Shown here: positions 7,680 through 16,604 of the stretch, piece after piece
Position numbering within the stretch: the first letter of the stretch is position 1
Layout: every line of letters starts with the position of its first letter
Assembly (NCBI GenBank): GCA_036770365.1
Contig: DAIPJH010000009.1
Location: 1 to 64,000, forward strand
Source: DAIPJH01 sp036770365
Lineage (GTDB): Bacteria; Pseudomonadota; Alphaproteobacteria; Rickettsiales; UBA998
DNA length: 64,000 nt
Direction: 5' to 3'
Program-made: the position numbers and the translations under genes
The notes under the pieces: generated by a model
What the model was told of the DNA's origin: nothing
Seen by the model: the letters and a program-made list of their open reading frames with translations, nothing else
Databases searched by the model: none

Positions 7680-9035
7680 CTACCTATTCAACTGATCTGT
7701 TACCATTTCCTTAGCCTCACTCCCTGCACTCCCCGCAAGATTTACAAAACCATTGGCGATATCATTCGCTAATGCCGTCGATGATGCGATCAATTGTTTG
7801 CCGATATACGAGAACAACAAAACAATCAACGTAGAGATAATCGAGATTGGAAATACTAGAGGAATAGGAAGATTGATTAAATTGGCTATTTCTCCCAGCG
7901 CACCTACAGGTCCTTTAAAATTATACTGCCCCTGCCATGGATATACGCCAAGCAAATTAAACCGCCAACTTTGCATATTATACTGACCATTTTGGGTCTC
8001 ACCTGCTGAGTTATAACATGCTTCGACAGGAAAGACGCCGTTCATCACCGCATGCGGGACATCTGGCACCATATCCCATATCGCAGACTCTAACATACCA
8101 AGATAGAAAGCTAAAAACGCAAACATAAAGACTGGCTGCAACGTAAAGCTCACCAACTGATTGATCCATCCTTTAAAGAGAGGCATGGTACGATCAAACA
8201 GAATAAACACGATGAAAATAGGGCCAAGACCCAATAAAATCGCTTTCACCACAATAGAGAGACCATACACTTCCATCGCTTTGACAATCATACCCAACAT
8301 TTCAAAGACCGCCCACATCATAAACAACCCCATGGGAACACCAAAAGGCCCTGAACCAAACGCAGCAAAAATGAGAATAAACATACGCGGTGAAAGCGCA
8401 GCATTGATCACTCCCTGAAACACCAACAACGGTGCAGCAACTCCATTGGTAATTCCTAACGTGAATCCTCCACCACCAAATCCGAATTGAATATTACCAA
8501 GACTCACCGTTGCCCAATTAGCACTAGTCGGAGGCGTCAACGTTGCTACCTGTGTCACCATATATTCACCACCATCTCGAAATAAGGTCACGATGGTATC
8601 AACATACAAATCTTCTCCCAAGGGTCCGATCAACGCAAAAACAATCGCAATTTTCATAACCCGAATCACGAGCTGTGCCATCGTCACTTGCGCAATCCCA
8701 AACATAAAGGCGATCGCATAAAAAATAATATATACAGTGACAGCCGCACCCAATGCCTCTGCATAACCGTCTGATCCCACAATACCGTTATACAGATTTT
8801 CCATCGCCACCTGAACCGCACCATCAATGAGCGAAATTACCGCTTGCAAGGTCGGCATCAATTTAGCGGCTTGAAGATTAAAAACTTGATTATACGTACA
8901 TTCATTACCCAAAACATTCACAGCCAAAGCGGGTTTCGCAAATAAGCATGCCACAGCAAAAACTAGACCAAACAAACCACCCAGATGCAAGAGCTTGGCT
9001 GTTACGAGATGTGTTGTGTTATGTTGCTTTTTCAT
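7680..9035 (-). CDS. VirB6/TrbL-family T4SS inner-membrane protein (copy 3)
   Basis: A 451-residue membrane protein with a cleavable-looking N-terminal signal ending near KPALAVN, then CTYNQVFNLQAAKLMPTLQA, a periplasmic helix region also found in copy 4. The VirB6 core is RVMKIAIVFALIGPLGED followed by FRDGGEY, and later AILLGLGPIFIVFILFDRT. Its ATG overlaps the stop of the upstream copy in an ATGA, indicating translational coupling; six bases separate it from copy 4. The C-terminal part after the last membrane segment (IGKQLIASSTALANDI) is short, unlike the very long tails of some rickettsial VirB6 proteins. Role: inner-membrane channel component of the type IV secretion system. Confidence 0.88.
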   Translation of the reverse strand: MKKQHNTTHLVTAKLLHLGGLFGLVFAVACLFAKPALAVNVLGNECTYNQVFNLQAAKLMPTLQAVISLIDGAVQVAMENLYNGIVGSDGYAEALGAAVTVYIIFYAIAFMFGIAQVTMAQLVIRVMKIAIVFALIGPLGEDLYVDTIVTLFRDGGEYMVTQVATLTPPTSANWATVSLGNIQFGFGGGGFTLGITNGVAAPLLVFQGVINAALSPRMFILIFAAFGSGPFGVPMGLFMMWAVFEMLGMIVKAMEVYGLSIVVKAILLGLGPIFIVFILFDRTMPLFKGWINQLVSFTLQPVFMFAFLAFYLGMLESAIWDMVPDVPHAVMNGVFPVEACYNSAGETQNGQYNMQSWRFNLLGVYPWQGQYNFKGPVGALGEIANLINLPIPLVFPISIISTLIVLLFSYIGKQLIASSTALANDIANGFVNLAGSAGSEAKEMVTDQLNR

Positions 9036-10456
9036 CGTTTCACCGCGCTTTTAAGCATATTTCCAACGCCAGATGACCCACCCGCAATATTTTTCATACC
9101 ACCCGCAGCCCCCATCGCCATTTGCTTCGCTTCCCCTTCCCCCGGCATCGGAGCTTTTAATGCCTGTACTAGTGCGCTTCCCCCACCAAAAATTCCCGTG
9201 GTTACGCTTGAAAAGACTCCAAACATCCCCACAACCAAACCAATCACAATATACGCCACAAATAATGATAACACGATATCCAACATCACTTCTGTATGAA
9301 GTTTATTATCACTACGACGAGAGAAATCCATGGTAGGGAAATCAAAATATTCACATAGATCAGATGATCCACTCATCATCGGCACCAAGAAATTTTTCAT
9401 CGGCCCTGAAATATAATCCTGCGGCGACTGACCTTCAGGAGTAAAATTCTTGTAAAAGTTTTTATCTGAAGCTGTTTGCCATTGGCAGAATTGTTGTTTT
9501 TTACGATGCGCTTTTAAAATTTGCTCATCTGTAATCACTTTCCCAAGTGAAACATTATTGGCAAAGAGCGCGGCATCGATCAATAATATAGAAACAGACA
9601 TATAAGCCATCAACATCGCCGGCAACGCCATTCCAGCCAACAAATTTTTCCACCATTTCTCAAACATAGCCCCAGTCATGGTAGGAAAAATCAGCATAGC
9701 TATCATCAACGGAGAAATACCTATAAGAAAACCCACAAAAATATAGGAAAGAATGAAGGCATACACGATACGAAACACGTAAAACATCAGCGACAGCAAA
9801 GTCGCCATACCGAGTACAAATGCTAATATTCCAAAAGTTCCGCCAAAAAGTAGCGTATAAATCATCCCAAAAAGACTACTAGCAAGTGCAGTCCCCTCCC
9901 CAACACCAAAAAGCTTTTCTACAATGCAATCAAGCCTGTTCCAAACAAGACTTGTCCCCTGCGCCGTGCTAATAAGTGTTTTGATAATACTATTTAAGTT
10001 CACTGGACAACTAAAGACAACGCCAACATCGCTGATACTATTGGTCACCATATCCAATATATATTGCATAGAGTCTAAAACAGCAGGACCAAATCCTCCC
10101 AAATTATCCGCAAACCATAACACCGCACCATTGCGAATCAACATTTTAAGCCCTGTTTTGATGATCTCAGGCTCACCCATCAACACCTGTACACCATACA
10201 ACACGATGGACAAGGTGATCATTCCGCCAATTATCGGCAACATAATAGCGGTAAAACGTGTCAAAAATGCATTCGTGATTGTATTGACACTAAGCTTCAC
10301 ACATTCCACCACAAGCCCTGTAAAAGATCCCGTAACTGGACAGTTCGACCAACCACCTCCATTATAATACTGCAACGCATACGCATCGCTCAGTGTCATC
10401 ACGCCAAATAGCATGATCACGAGTAAACTTAATGTAAAGGGGTGAAGCTTAGTCAT
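9032..10456 (-). CDS. VirB6/TrbL-family T4SS inner-membrane protein (copy 2)
   Basis: A 474-residue protein with an N-terminal signal (ending about SDAYALQ), an early Cys in WSNCPVTGSF, and a hydrophobic core with LPIIGGMITLSIVLYGVQVL, then MLIRNGAVLWFADN, the VirB6-type amphipathic helix plus periplasmic loop. A long hydrophobic block (GTFGILAFVLGMATLLSLMF) and SYIFVGFLIGISPLMIAMLIF follow. The C-terminal 80 residues are Gly, Ala and Met rich (GGGSALVQALKAPMPGEGEAKQ). It is clearly divergent from copies 3 and 4 and closer in layout to the broken copy 1. It is coupled to copy 3 by a 4-nt overlap and starts 24 bases after copy 1. Confidence 0.87.
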   Translation of the reverse strand: MTKLHPFTLSLLVIMLFGVMTLSDAYALQYYNGGGWSNCPVTGSFTGLVVECVKLSVNTITNAFLTRFTAIMLPIIGGMITLSIVLYGVQVLMGEPEIIKTGLKMLIRNGAVLWFADNLGGFGPAVLDSMQYILDMVTNSISDVGVVFSCPVNLNSIIKTLISTAQGTSLVWNRLDCIVEKLFGVGEGTALASSLFGMIYTLLFGGTFGILAFVLGMATLLSLMFYVFRIVYAFILSYIFVGFLIGISPLMIAMLIFPTMTGAMFEKWWKNLLAGMALPAMLMAYMSVSILLIDAALFANNVSLGKVITDEQILKAHRKKQQFCQWQTASDKNFYKNFTPEGQSPQDYISGPMKNFLVPMMSGSSDLCEYFDFPTMDFSRRSDNKLHTEVMLDIVLSLFVAYIVIGLVVGMFGVFSSVTTGIFGGGSALVQALKAPMPGEGEAKQMAMGAAGGMKNIAGGSSGVGNMLKSAVKR

Positions 10457-10480
10457 GCACTATTTTTTCCAAATCCACCA

Positions 10481-11959
10481 TTAAACATTCAAACTACTGC
10501 CAGAGAGCCGTTGCGACATCTGAGGTATCAACTCCATTGCCGCCACAAAAATATACGATGTCAACCATGCTAGCGCAAAAGCACCCGCAATTTCCATTAA
10601 GAAATCCGTCTCTTTGGTGCTGCCAGCAACACCTGAGGCTTCAACGGCGGGCTGGCGAATGTTTGCCATTTCTGCAATATTGATCTTATCAAAGGGTAAT
10701 CCAGAAAGAAAATCTCGAGAATCTCGCCCTGCATCTTTAGAGGCGCGATCTGCTTCACTTTGCTGAGGCGTCACAATAGAACCAACCTGCCCTGCATCAC
10801 GAGATTGTACCCCTGCTTGCAAAATATCGGGGCTTGCATCTACCACTGCACCTTTCTTATACGGAATATATAACTTCTTATCTGTCATATATTTGTTTAA
10901 GTTAAAACCAAACGAAATATTTGGCACTATACTATTATTATTGGGCGTAACCGAACCAATCGTATCCACCGCATTACCAGCAATTGTACGCATCACAGAA
11001 TATGGTCCTGAATAGAGCGAATTATCAAATGCCGAGATCATTACATTCAAAAATGCAAACATAATCATCGGCTGAACAATCACACCAAGTACGTTTTGCG
11101 CCCATTTTTTGTAATACCCAAATGTATTTTTAAACAACATCAACGGAATGAAAATGCCCCCTACAATTGCAAGCAACGTAAGTGCCGTCACACATAAAAT
11201 ATAAGCTTTGGTCGCCTTAAGCAGTCCCATAATTATATTAAACGACATATAAAACCCAACAATCGCAACCCCAATCATTAAGCCGCCCGTTACAGCTGCA
11301 CTAAAGAAAAAAGCAAGTAATCCATTTGCCAATGACTTCTGAGCATCCAGCCCAACAATCACGTTCAAAATACAATCAGCGCGAAACCACACCGAATAAA
11401 TCCCAAAAAGCTGACTCGGCAACAGCGGACACTTCAATCCTGTAAAAAACCCTGAAAATCCCGAAACGATCTAAAAAAGACCATTTTCCGCACCAAAAAA
11501 TATATAAAGAAGCGGCCGCATATTCGCGGTCACAGCCCCCACCACACAACCTTAAAAAAAAAAAAGGAAACTATCTCTGTGAAGCCGTTCCACCGCCTGT
11601 GTCATCAATAAAATACCAAAAACAATAATCGCAAGCGTCACTGCCACGCTAATTGCTCTTGCAATCAAAGGATAAATTTTGTCTACGAACCGCTGTCCCG
11701 CCTGCACAATCATTTGTTGCAAACAGGGTATAACCAAAGAAAAGAAATAAAAACCAAGCGGGTTTTGTACCAATAGGGTCGTCGGACAAATAATATTAAT
11801 GCGACCAATTTGTGGCAAAGCAGTACCACTCCCCACATAACCAGAAGCCTCTGCCGTCGTAGCCGAAATCTGCAAACAAAGCGCAACCACAACAAGCATC
11901 ATGATGAGCTTCCTCAGCATGACGCGAAACATGCGATTAAAACGCTTGATATGCGTCAT
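10481..11959 (-). pseudogene. VirB6-like gene (copy 1) interrupted by two in-frame stops
   Basis: Reading from the ATG at 11959 (which overlaps the virB4 stop as TAATG) gives a signal peptide and the first VirB6 membrane region for 135 codons. A TAA follows at 11554-11552, 26 sense codons, then a TAG at 11473-11471, and then 329 codons of clear VirB6 sequence (CILNVIVGLDAQKSLANGLL, membrane blocks, C-terminal QMSQRLSGSSLNV) ending at 10481. All parts are in the same frame and total 493 codons, the size of the intact neighbours. The first stop lies at the edge of a T12 run in the coding strand. Either the gene is decayed, or the run is variable, or the sequence has errors there. A separately translated C-terminal part from the TTG at 11437 is conceivable but lacks the first membrane region. 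Confidence 0.8.
11554..11565. repeat. Homopolymer tract A12 (T12 in the virB6 coding strand)
   Basis: Twelve A on the plus strand directly at the first premature stop of virB6 copy 1. The longest mononucleotide run I noticed in the window; prone to polymerase slippage and to sequencing error. Confidence 0.92.
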
Positions 11960-14355
11960 TACATGACCCCTTGCCGCAATTTTTCAAGGTAGATAGGCAA
12001 CCACTTAAGCGGGTCTTCACCCACTTGTGACATAATCTCATCAACCAAAATCACCGTTTCAGCACGACCTGATAACACACGAATCACATCATCCATACCC
12101 GACAAATCAATACGCGCAACCACCACATCTGTTCCTTGCTTCACAAGAAAGAAACGACTTCCTGGGTCAGTGTTTTTTAATAAATTGAATTCACGTTCAC
12201 TGATCATAAATGCAGTTTTATACGCGGGCGTCGCCTTAGGATTTGGCAAAAAGATCTGGGTTGCTGTCTGCTGCAATAACGTATCGCTAATACTACTATT
12301 CGCCGCATCCTCCACACTTTGCGTTGCAAACACCACCATCCCATTCAGCTTACGCAAAACCTTGAGCCAATCTTTGATCTTACTTGCAAAAATCTTATTA
12401 TCAATCAATGCCCATGCCTCATCGAGTACGATAATGGTCGGCGTTCCATCCAAGGACAAGTTAACGCGATGGAATAAATAAAGCAGCACAGGAGCTAAGA
12501 TACGTTTATCTGCCAGCACCTTCCCCATCTCAAATCCAAACATACGATCTTTGCTAAAATCAAGAATATCAATGTCGTTATCAAACACACGCTCATACTG
12601 ACCGCCTGAATGCCAAATACGCAATCGAGATGCGATCGTTCCCGGCCCCTCTAAACCAAAGAATGGCGCAATGTTGCGCAATTTCCTATCTTCTTTACGC
12701 AGCTTGAACGTCCCTTCGACGGCCTCTTGCAAACGCATAGTATCCTCTGACGTCACAGGCTCTTCATACACGCTCAGCAACGCCATCAGCCAATCCAGAA
12801 TAAACGTACGATTCTCAGCCGTATCAGCAAGCTGAAGCGGATTAAACCCACACCATTTTCCAGGGTCAATAATCGAATATTTTCCACCAAGAGCGCGCAC
12901 AAAAATATCCGCACCTCGGTCTTTATCAAACATAAAAGTACGACATTTATATTTCTGTGCTTGCGCCACAAGAAAGTTCATAAGCACCGTCTTACCAGCC
13001 CCTGTTGGCCCAATAATCGTCGTATGACCAACATCCCGAAGATGGAAATTAAAGAAATATGGTGTCCCCGAGGTCGTGTTAAACACCGACACCGCATGCC
13101 CCCAATGGTTGCCCCCTATACGCCCAACAGGATAATTATGAAGCGAGGCAAAACCCGCTAAATTCAATGAATGAATAGTTGATTTACGTGCAATAAAAAG
13201 AAAATTTGCAGGTAGTTGCGCCCAAAAAGTCTGCTCCATCATTCCCTTTTCACGCACAGGATGAATCCCAAGATTCACCAATTCTGCCACCGCCATCGAC
13301 ACACATTTTTCTAGTGCAGGCACAGAATCATCAATACACATTATCGATAAATGATGCTCACCAAACGCCACCGCCCCCGAAACCGCCATCTCAAACGCCT
13401 GATCAATCTCTTCAATCTGCGTAACCGCTTTATCTCCCGCAGCCCTCAACTTACGTTGCTTAGTTTGCATCTTACCAATTTTAGTTTGGCGATTTTCAAA
13501 AATGAAAGTCTGTGTAATAACGAACTCCATCGGAAGCTGTAAAAACGCATCAAGCATCCCCGCCGCCGTCGCTTGCCCATATTCTTTAATACTCACCAAA
13601 GCAGCAAAGCGCGAATCACCATTACGCTTTACTTCAATCGCATTCGCACCAAAATAAAGACGGTTAACTGGAAGATAGCGCGCAATCTCCATGGTTGGCA
13701 CAACCACTGGCTGGGCATCACACACATTCACTAAACGATATAAAAATTCTAACGGCTCAGACACAGGACCAAAATCTGTTTCTTTTACCGTCAACACTCG
13801 CGCCTTATAATCTTTCAATGTCGCCAGCACGCGGTACACCGCCTCATGCAATTCCTTGTGTGCTTCCTGACGCTGTTTATTCAGCGCATTCTCATCGGCT
13901 TTGGCTGACATTTTCTTGAACATGTGTTCAATTTTTGCTGCGCCCGCTTTATTTTCTTTACGCACAACGGTGACATACAGCTCATTAACAAAAGAATCAC
14001 GCGAATGGTGCTTCTTTTTCCACATCTCATCCGCCATTTTAGCAAAACCATCCGGCATCACACCACCAGGGTAAGCACTTTGACGACGACGCACCGTATG
14101 AAACCACAAAGCAAACGTACCCTCAGCCAAACTCTTCAACAATGAATTACGCACCATTTTGCGCACATCCACATCTTCATCATCGGCTGTCTCAAAAGCA
14201 AAGCCGTCAAGTTTAATAACTTGCAGCATCTCACCCGCTTTGGTGATAATGGTATCCTTATCCCAATGATGGAGATAAGGAATGAACGTTGCAGAAGAAA
14301 TTTCACGTGCCGACGCCTCAGCATTAGATACAGCTCTACGCTTCGTTTGCAACAT
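11959..14355 (-). CDS. virB4: VirB4, T4SS assembly ATPase
   Basis: A 798-residue CagE/TrbE/VirB4-family ATPase that powers pilus biogenesis and substrate translocation at the inner membrane. The N-terminal domain (residues about 20-400) precedes the ATPase domain with Walker A GPTGAGKT at 449-456. Walker B is in TIIVLDEAWAL, followed by FATQSVEDAANS, the conserved post-Walker-B motif of the family. Length is typical for VirB4 (about 800). It lies 17 bases after virB3 and overlaps the first virB6 by one base (TAATG), so virB3-virB4-virB6 are co-translated. The order matches the virB3-virB4-virB6 islet of Rickettsiales. Confidence 0.96.
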   Translation of the reverse strand: MLQTKRRAVSNAEASAREISSATFIPYLHHWDKDTIITKAGEMLQVIKLDGFAFETADDEDVDVRKMVRNSLLKSLAEGTFALWFHTVRRRQSAYPGGVMPDGFAKMADEMWKKKHHSRDSFVNELYVTVVRKENKAGAAKIEHMFKKMSAKADENALNKQRQEAHKELHEAVYRVLATLKDYKARVLTVKETDFGPVSEPLEFLYRLVNVCDAQPVVVPTMEIARYLPVNRLYFGANAIEVKRNGDSRFAALVSIKEYGQATAAGMLDAFLQLPMEFVITQTFIFENRQTKIGKMQTKQRKLRAAGDKAVTQIEEIDQAFEMAVSGAVAFGEHHLSIMCIDDSVPALEKCVSMAVAELVNLGIHPVREKGMMEQTFWAQLPANFLFIARKSTIHSLNLAGFASLHNYPVGRIGGNHWGHAVSVFNTTSGTPYFFNFHLRDVGHTTIIGPTGAGKTVLMNFLVAQAQKYKCRTFMFDKDRGADIFVRALGGKYSIIDPGKWCGFNPLQLADTAENRTFILDWLMALLSVYEEPVTSEDTMRLQEAVEGTFKLRKEDRKLRNIAPFFGLEGPGTIASRLRIWHSGGQYERVFDNDIDILDFSKDRMFGFEMGKVLADKRILAPVLLYLFHRVNLSLDGTPTIIVLDEAWALIDNKIFASKIKDWLKVLRKLNGMVVFATQSVEDAANSSISDTLLQQTATQIFLPNPKATPAYKTAFMISEREFNLLKNTDPGSRFFLVKQGTDVVVARIDLSGMDDVIRVLSGRAETVILVDEIMSQVGEDPLKWLPIYLEKLRQGVM

Positions 14356-14372
14356 ACACTAACCCCACTTCA

Positions 14373-14681
14373 TCAAAACACATCATACGAATTCGTATGA
14401 TGATGATACCCCATAAGATTATTCCAAGACTTATAACCCCACGTAGACTTTAAGATAAACATTTCGACAGCACGCGGCTCTTTGCTGCACATCAGAAAGC
14501 CCACAAGATGCACCGCAGGTCCAACAATAAAAAACATCAAAAAATTATGGGTATTAATAAATACAATAAGCGTAAATAATACATTAAGAACGAAATAAAG
14601 ATAGCTCACTCCAGCCACCATTTCTGGTCTTGCTAACGCTTGGAACACAGAATCCGTTTGTAACCTACTTGCACTTGCCAT
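14373..14681 (-). CDS. virB3: VirB3, T4SS inner-membrane protein
   Basis: A 102-residue protein: a short cytoplasmic start (MASASRLQTDSVFQALARP), two closely spaced hydrophobic segments (YLYFVLNVLFTLIVFI and FLMFFIVGPAVHLVGFLM) and a polar tail, the standard VirB3 layout. VirB3 is needed with VirB4 for T4SS assembly, and the two are adjacent here. The start at 14681 matches the usual VirB3 N-terminus; a longer frame open to 14747 has no family-like sequence. Immediately upstream of the ATG is a run of nine G followed by TA, which must serve as ribosome-binding site, an unusual arrangement. First gene of the T4SS operon. Confidence 0.88.
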   Translation of the reverse strand: MASASRLQTDSVFQALARPEMVAGVSYLYFVLNVLFTLIVFINTHNFLMFFIVGPAVHLVGFLMCSKEPRAVEMFILKSTWGYKSWNNLMGYHHHTNSYDVF

Positions 14682-14683
14682 TA

Positions 14684-14692
14684 CCCCCCCCC
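14684..14692 (-). promoter_or_regulatory. G9 tract acting as virB3 ribosome-binding site
   Basis: On the coding strand nine G are followed by TA and the virB3 ATG. The tract is the only purine-rich element in Shine-Dalgarno position. Change of tract length would alter spacing and strength of initiation, so expression of the operon's first gene could vary with slippage. Confidence 0.5.
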
Positions 14693-14780
14693 ATGAATTA
14701 AAGCATAGCCAACTAGTACCGACAAAACCTTGCCTTAGTATTAGCAACAGTTCACTCTAAAACAGAATTGTTACAGTTTT

Positions 14781-14809
14781 TTGACAATGGCGTGTTTTTA
14801 AGATAAATT
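14781..14809 (+). promoter_or_regulatory. Possible sigma-70 promoter pointing right, antisense to the repressor gene
   Basis: A consensus TTGACA (14781-14786) is followed after 16-17 bases by ATAAAT/TAAATT. Nothing on the plus strand is encoded before chpT at 15780, so a transcript from here would run antisense through the repressor gene. AT-rich intergenic DNA can give such matches by chance. Confidence 0.3.
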
Positions 14810-14851
14810 CATCACTATTTTTAAATGAAGTCATAATATTGCTTAATAATT

Positions 14852-14914
14852 TTACAATCGACACGCAAAAACCGCATTATAGCCAAACAATACTAAAATA
14901 AAGCACCGTAACAT
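14852..14914 (-). CDS. Possible 20-aa hydrophobic micro-ORF after the repressor
   Basis: Directly after the repressor stop, an AGGTGG Shine-Dalgarno precedes an ATG by 5-7 bases. The frame encodes MLRCFILVLFGYNAVFACRL and then a stop: one hydrophobic stretch with a lipobox-like VFAC at the end. It could be a membrane micropeptide, a leader peptide or a remnant of a lipoprotein gene. Strong initiation signal but minimal length, so support is weak. Confidence 0.3.
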   Translation of the reverse strand: MLRCFILVLFGYNAVFACRL

Positions 14915-14927
14915 CACAGCCACCTCC

Positions 14928-15578
14928 CTATTCAATAGTAAAACTACCACGCCACACCACACGTCCTTGTAAGACCACCTCATGACACGGCACTTCTAAA
15001 ACACCATACTCAGAATGACACGGTACAAGGCGTACCGATCGTACGCCCGCTATGTCACAAAGCTCGACTCGTCGCACCATGTAAGAATCATAACATTTTA
15101 CAAGATACAGTCCCGCCACACGCTCCCAATCGATTGCCATATCCAGCAACACAACGTCATGACACTCCAATACAGGGCGCATGCTTACATCATGCATACG
15201 ATACAAACTCAGCGCGTGAATATCACCTATACCACCAGCCATTTCCAACCACGTGCGCCGAAAACTTAACAAGGGATTTTGCTTGTCATCTGACCTCAAA
15301 AACCACGGCACGGAAACAAAATCTCTCTGCCGCTGCGCTGACACACTAAACTGCTCCCCCTCCCCCCCCAACAAATCAGTCAATGGAACATTCAATGCCT
15401 GCGCAACCTTGCACAGCTTCACCACAGAAGGATTCAGCGACTTTCCATTTAATATATCATAAATAAACGAGGGCCTCACACCTGAACGGCGCGCCAGTTC
15501 CGAATAATTCAATCCATGCCGCACCATTTGGTATCCCAACTGCTGACGCAATTCCTGCAACACACACTCCATCATCAT
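14928..15578 (-). CDS. XRE-family HTH repressor with S24 (CI/LexA-like) C-terminal domain
   Basis: About 214-216 residues. An N-terminal lambda-type HTH (GLNYSELARRSGVRPSFIYDILNG) spans roughly residues 18-60, and the C-terminal half resembles S24 peptidase/LexA-like domains with a Ser in HDVSMRPVLECHDVVLLD and a Lys in YLVKCYDSY. Proteins of this kind repress prophage, mobile-element or stress genes and can self-cleave on RecA activation. Three consecutive ATGs occur at 15578, 15575 and 15572; GGGAGG abuts the first, so the third has the best spacing. Transcription runs toward virB3, so it may control or be co-transcribed with the T4SS operon. There are no phage genes nearby. A G8 run (15362-15369) lies in the linker. 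Confidence 0.85.
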   Translation of the reverse strand: MMMECVLQELRQQLGYQMVRHGLNYSELARRSGVRPSFIYDILNGKSLNPSVVKLCKVAQALNVPLTDLLGGEGEQFSVSAQRQRDFVSVPWFLRSDDKQNPLLSFRRTWLEMAGGIGDIHALSLYRMHDVSMRPVLECHDVVLLDMAIDWERVAGLYLVKCYDSYMVRRVELCDIAGVRSVRLVPCHSEYGVLEVPCHEVVLQGRVVWRGSFTIE

Positions 15579-15779
15579 CCTCCCTATGATACCCTACCCA
15601 ACAACCTTAATACATCACCACCATAGAATCAACCAAAGCGATATACAAAATAAAATATATAACTTGAAGTTGCTGATTTTAATTTTTTGCAACAGATGGC
15701 AGCTTTCTATACGCACGTTTACAAAAAATTAAGAAGTCCACTTCTAGTATAGTATCATGCCCCACAAAAGGAGATGATC

Positions 15780-16424
15780 ATGATAGATATATCGCGCTTA
15801 ATGGAAATGCTATGTACGAGACTCTGTCATGACCTTACAGGTCCGATAGGAGCAGTTAATAACGGCGTAGAATTTCTTGGCGAAGAATCTTTTGACATGC
15901 ACCATGAAGCTTTTGGGCTGATCGCCACCAGTGCCGCAGAAGCTATGACACGCCTCCAATTTTACCGCCAAGCCTTTGGTCGCGCTAACTCTCAAGGTGA
16001 GGCTGATATTGAAGCCGTACGCAACCTTGCAAAGAAATTTCTTTCCTCAACACGTATTTCTCTTGATTGGCCAGATGCATTCACCAACAGCTCTGGTGTC
16101 ACCCTACACTTCCGCCAAACCAAGCTCATCTTGAATCTACTTCTCGTCGCCATTAGCGTCCTCGTCAAAGGAGGAGCAATTCAAGTAAGACTCGGCTTTT
16201 CAGAAACAGGAGAACGCCAGATTATTCTAGATGCTCATGGCGAAAAAATTAAAGAGGACATCAATATACCCGCTATTTTAGACGGCGTTGATACAATCCC
16301 TCTCTCGCCAGAAAACGCCATCGTCTACTATGCACGTTTTCTCATTGAAGAACTTGGAGCAACCTTACATCAAGAACATTCCGCGACCCATTATATGCTA
16401 AAAATACAATTACCATCCGCATAG
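15780..16424 (+). CDS. chpT: ChpT-type histidine phosphotransferase
   Basis: A 214-residue protein with LCTRLCHDLTGPIGAVNNGV near its N-terminus. The HDL-x-GP-x-GA-x-NG pattern is the signature of ChpT, the dimeric alphaproteobacterial phosphotransferase that passes phosphate from CckA to CtrA and CpdR in cell-cycle control. The C-terminal part looks like a degenerate GHKL ATPase fold, as known for ChpT. The preferred ATG is 15780, six bases after GGAG; an ATG at 15774 is too close. It lies just upstream of a chemosensory operon but 180 bases and a hairpin separate them. Whether it serves the CtrA pathway or this operon cannot be decided here. Confidence 0.85.
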   Translation: MIDISRLMEMLCTRLCHDLTGPIGAVNNGVEFLGEESFDMHHEAFGLIATSAAEAMTRLQFYRQAFGRANSQGEADIEAVRNLAKKFLSSTRISLDWPDAFTNSSGVTLHFRQTKLILNLLLVAISVLVKGGAIQVRLGFSETGERQIILDAHGEKIKEDINIPAILDGVDTIPLSPENAIVYYARFLIEELGATLHQEHSATHYMLKIQLPSA

Positions 16425-16455
16425 TATGACATCTTACCTCTAAAAAGCAATGCTT

Positions 16456-16475
16456 GGTGACGCATTTGCGTCACC
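16456..16475. terminator. Hairpin between chpT and cheA
   Basis: GGTGACGCA and TGCGTCACC form a perfect 9-bp inverted repeat around TT. It lies 32 bases after the chpT stop. The following bases (GTTAAAT) are not a clear U-run, so it may be a weak terminator or a binding site for a dimeric protein. Confidence 0.45.
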
Positions 16476-16604
16476 GTTAAATAAACAGCATCTTTATACA
16501 AGTATTGCTTATAATCACTTGCATTTTTTATTACTGTTTATCATTGTAGAATACTTAAAAATGCGGCTAACGTCCGTACGCTTGGATACTATGGAGAGAG
16601 CATC

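Noticed and set aside
11437..11959. Programmed ribosomal frameshift in virB6 copy 1
   Set aside because: Both halves are already in the same frame, so a single shift at the T12 run would move out of the correct frame; stops, not a shift, separate the halves.
14697..14725. Minus-strand promoter TTGTCG-17-TTTAAT for virB3
   Set aside because: Its predicted transcript start would fall within the G9 tract and leave no room for a ribosome-binding site, so the match is probably chance.
14761..14840. 25-codon minus-strand frame before virB3 (starts MTSFKNSDEF)
   Set aside because: No Shine-Dalgarno and no recognisable features; AT-rich intergenic DNA gives such frames easily.
14928..15578. Prophage, suggested by the CI-like repressor
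   Set aside because: No integrase, structural, lysis or attachment-site sequence is found around it; a host or T4SS-linked regulator is more economical.
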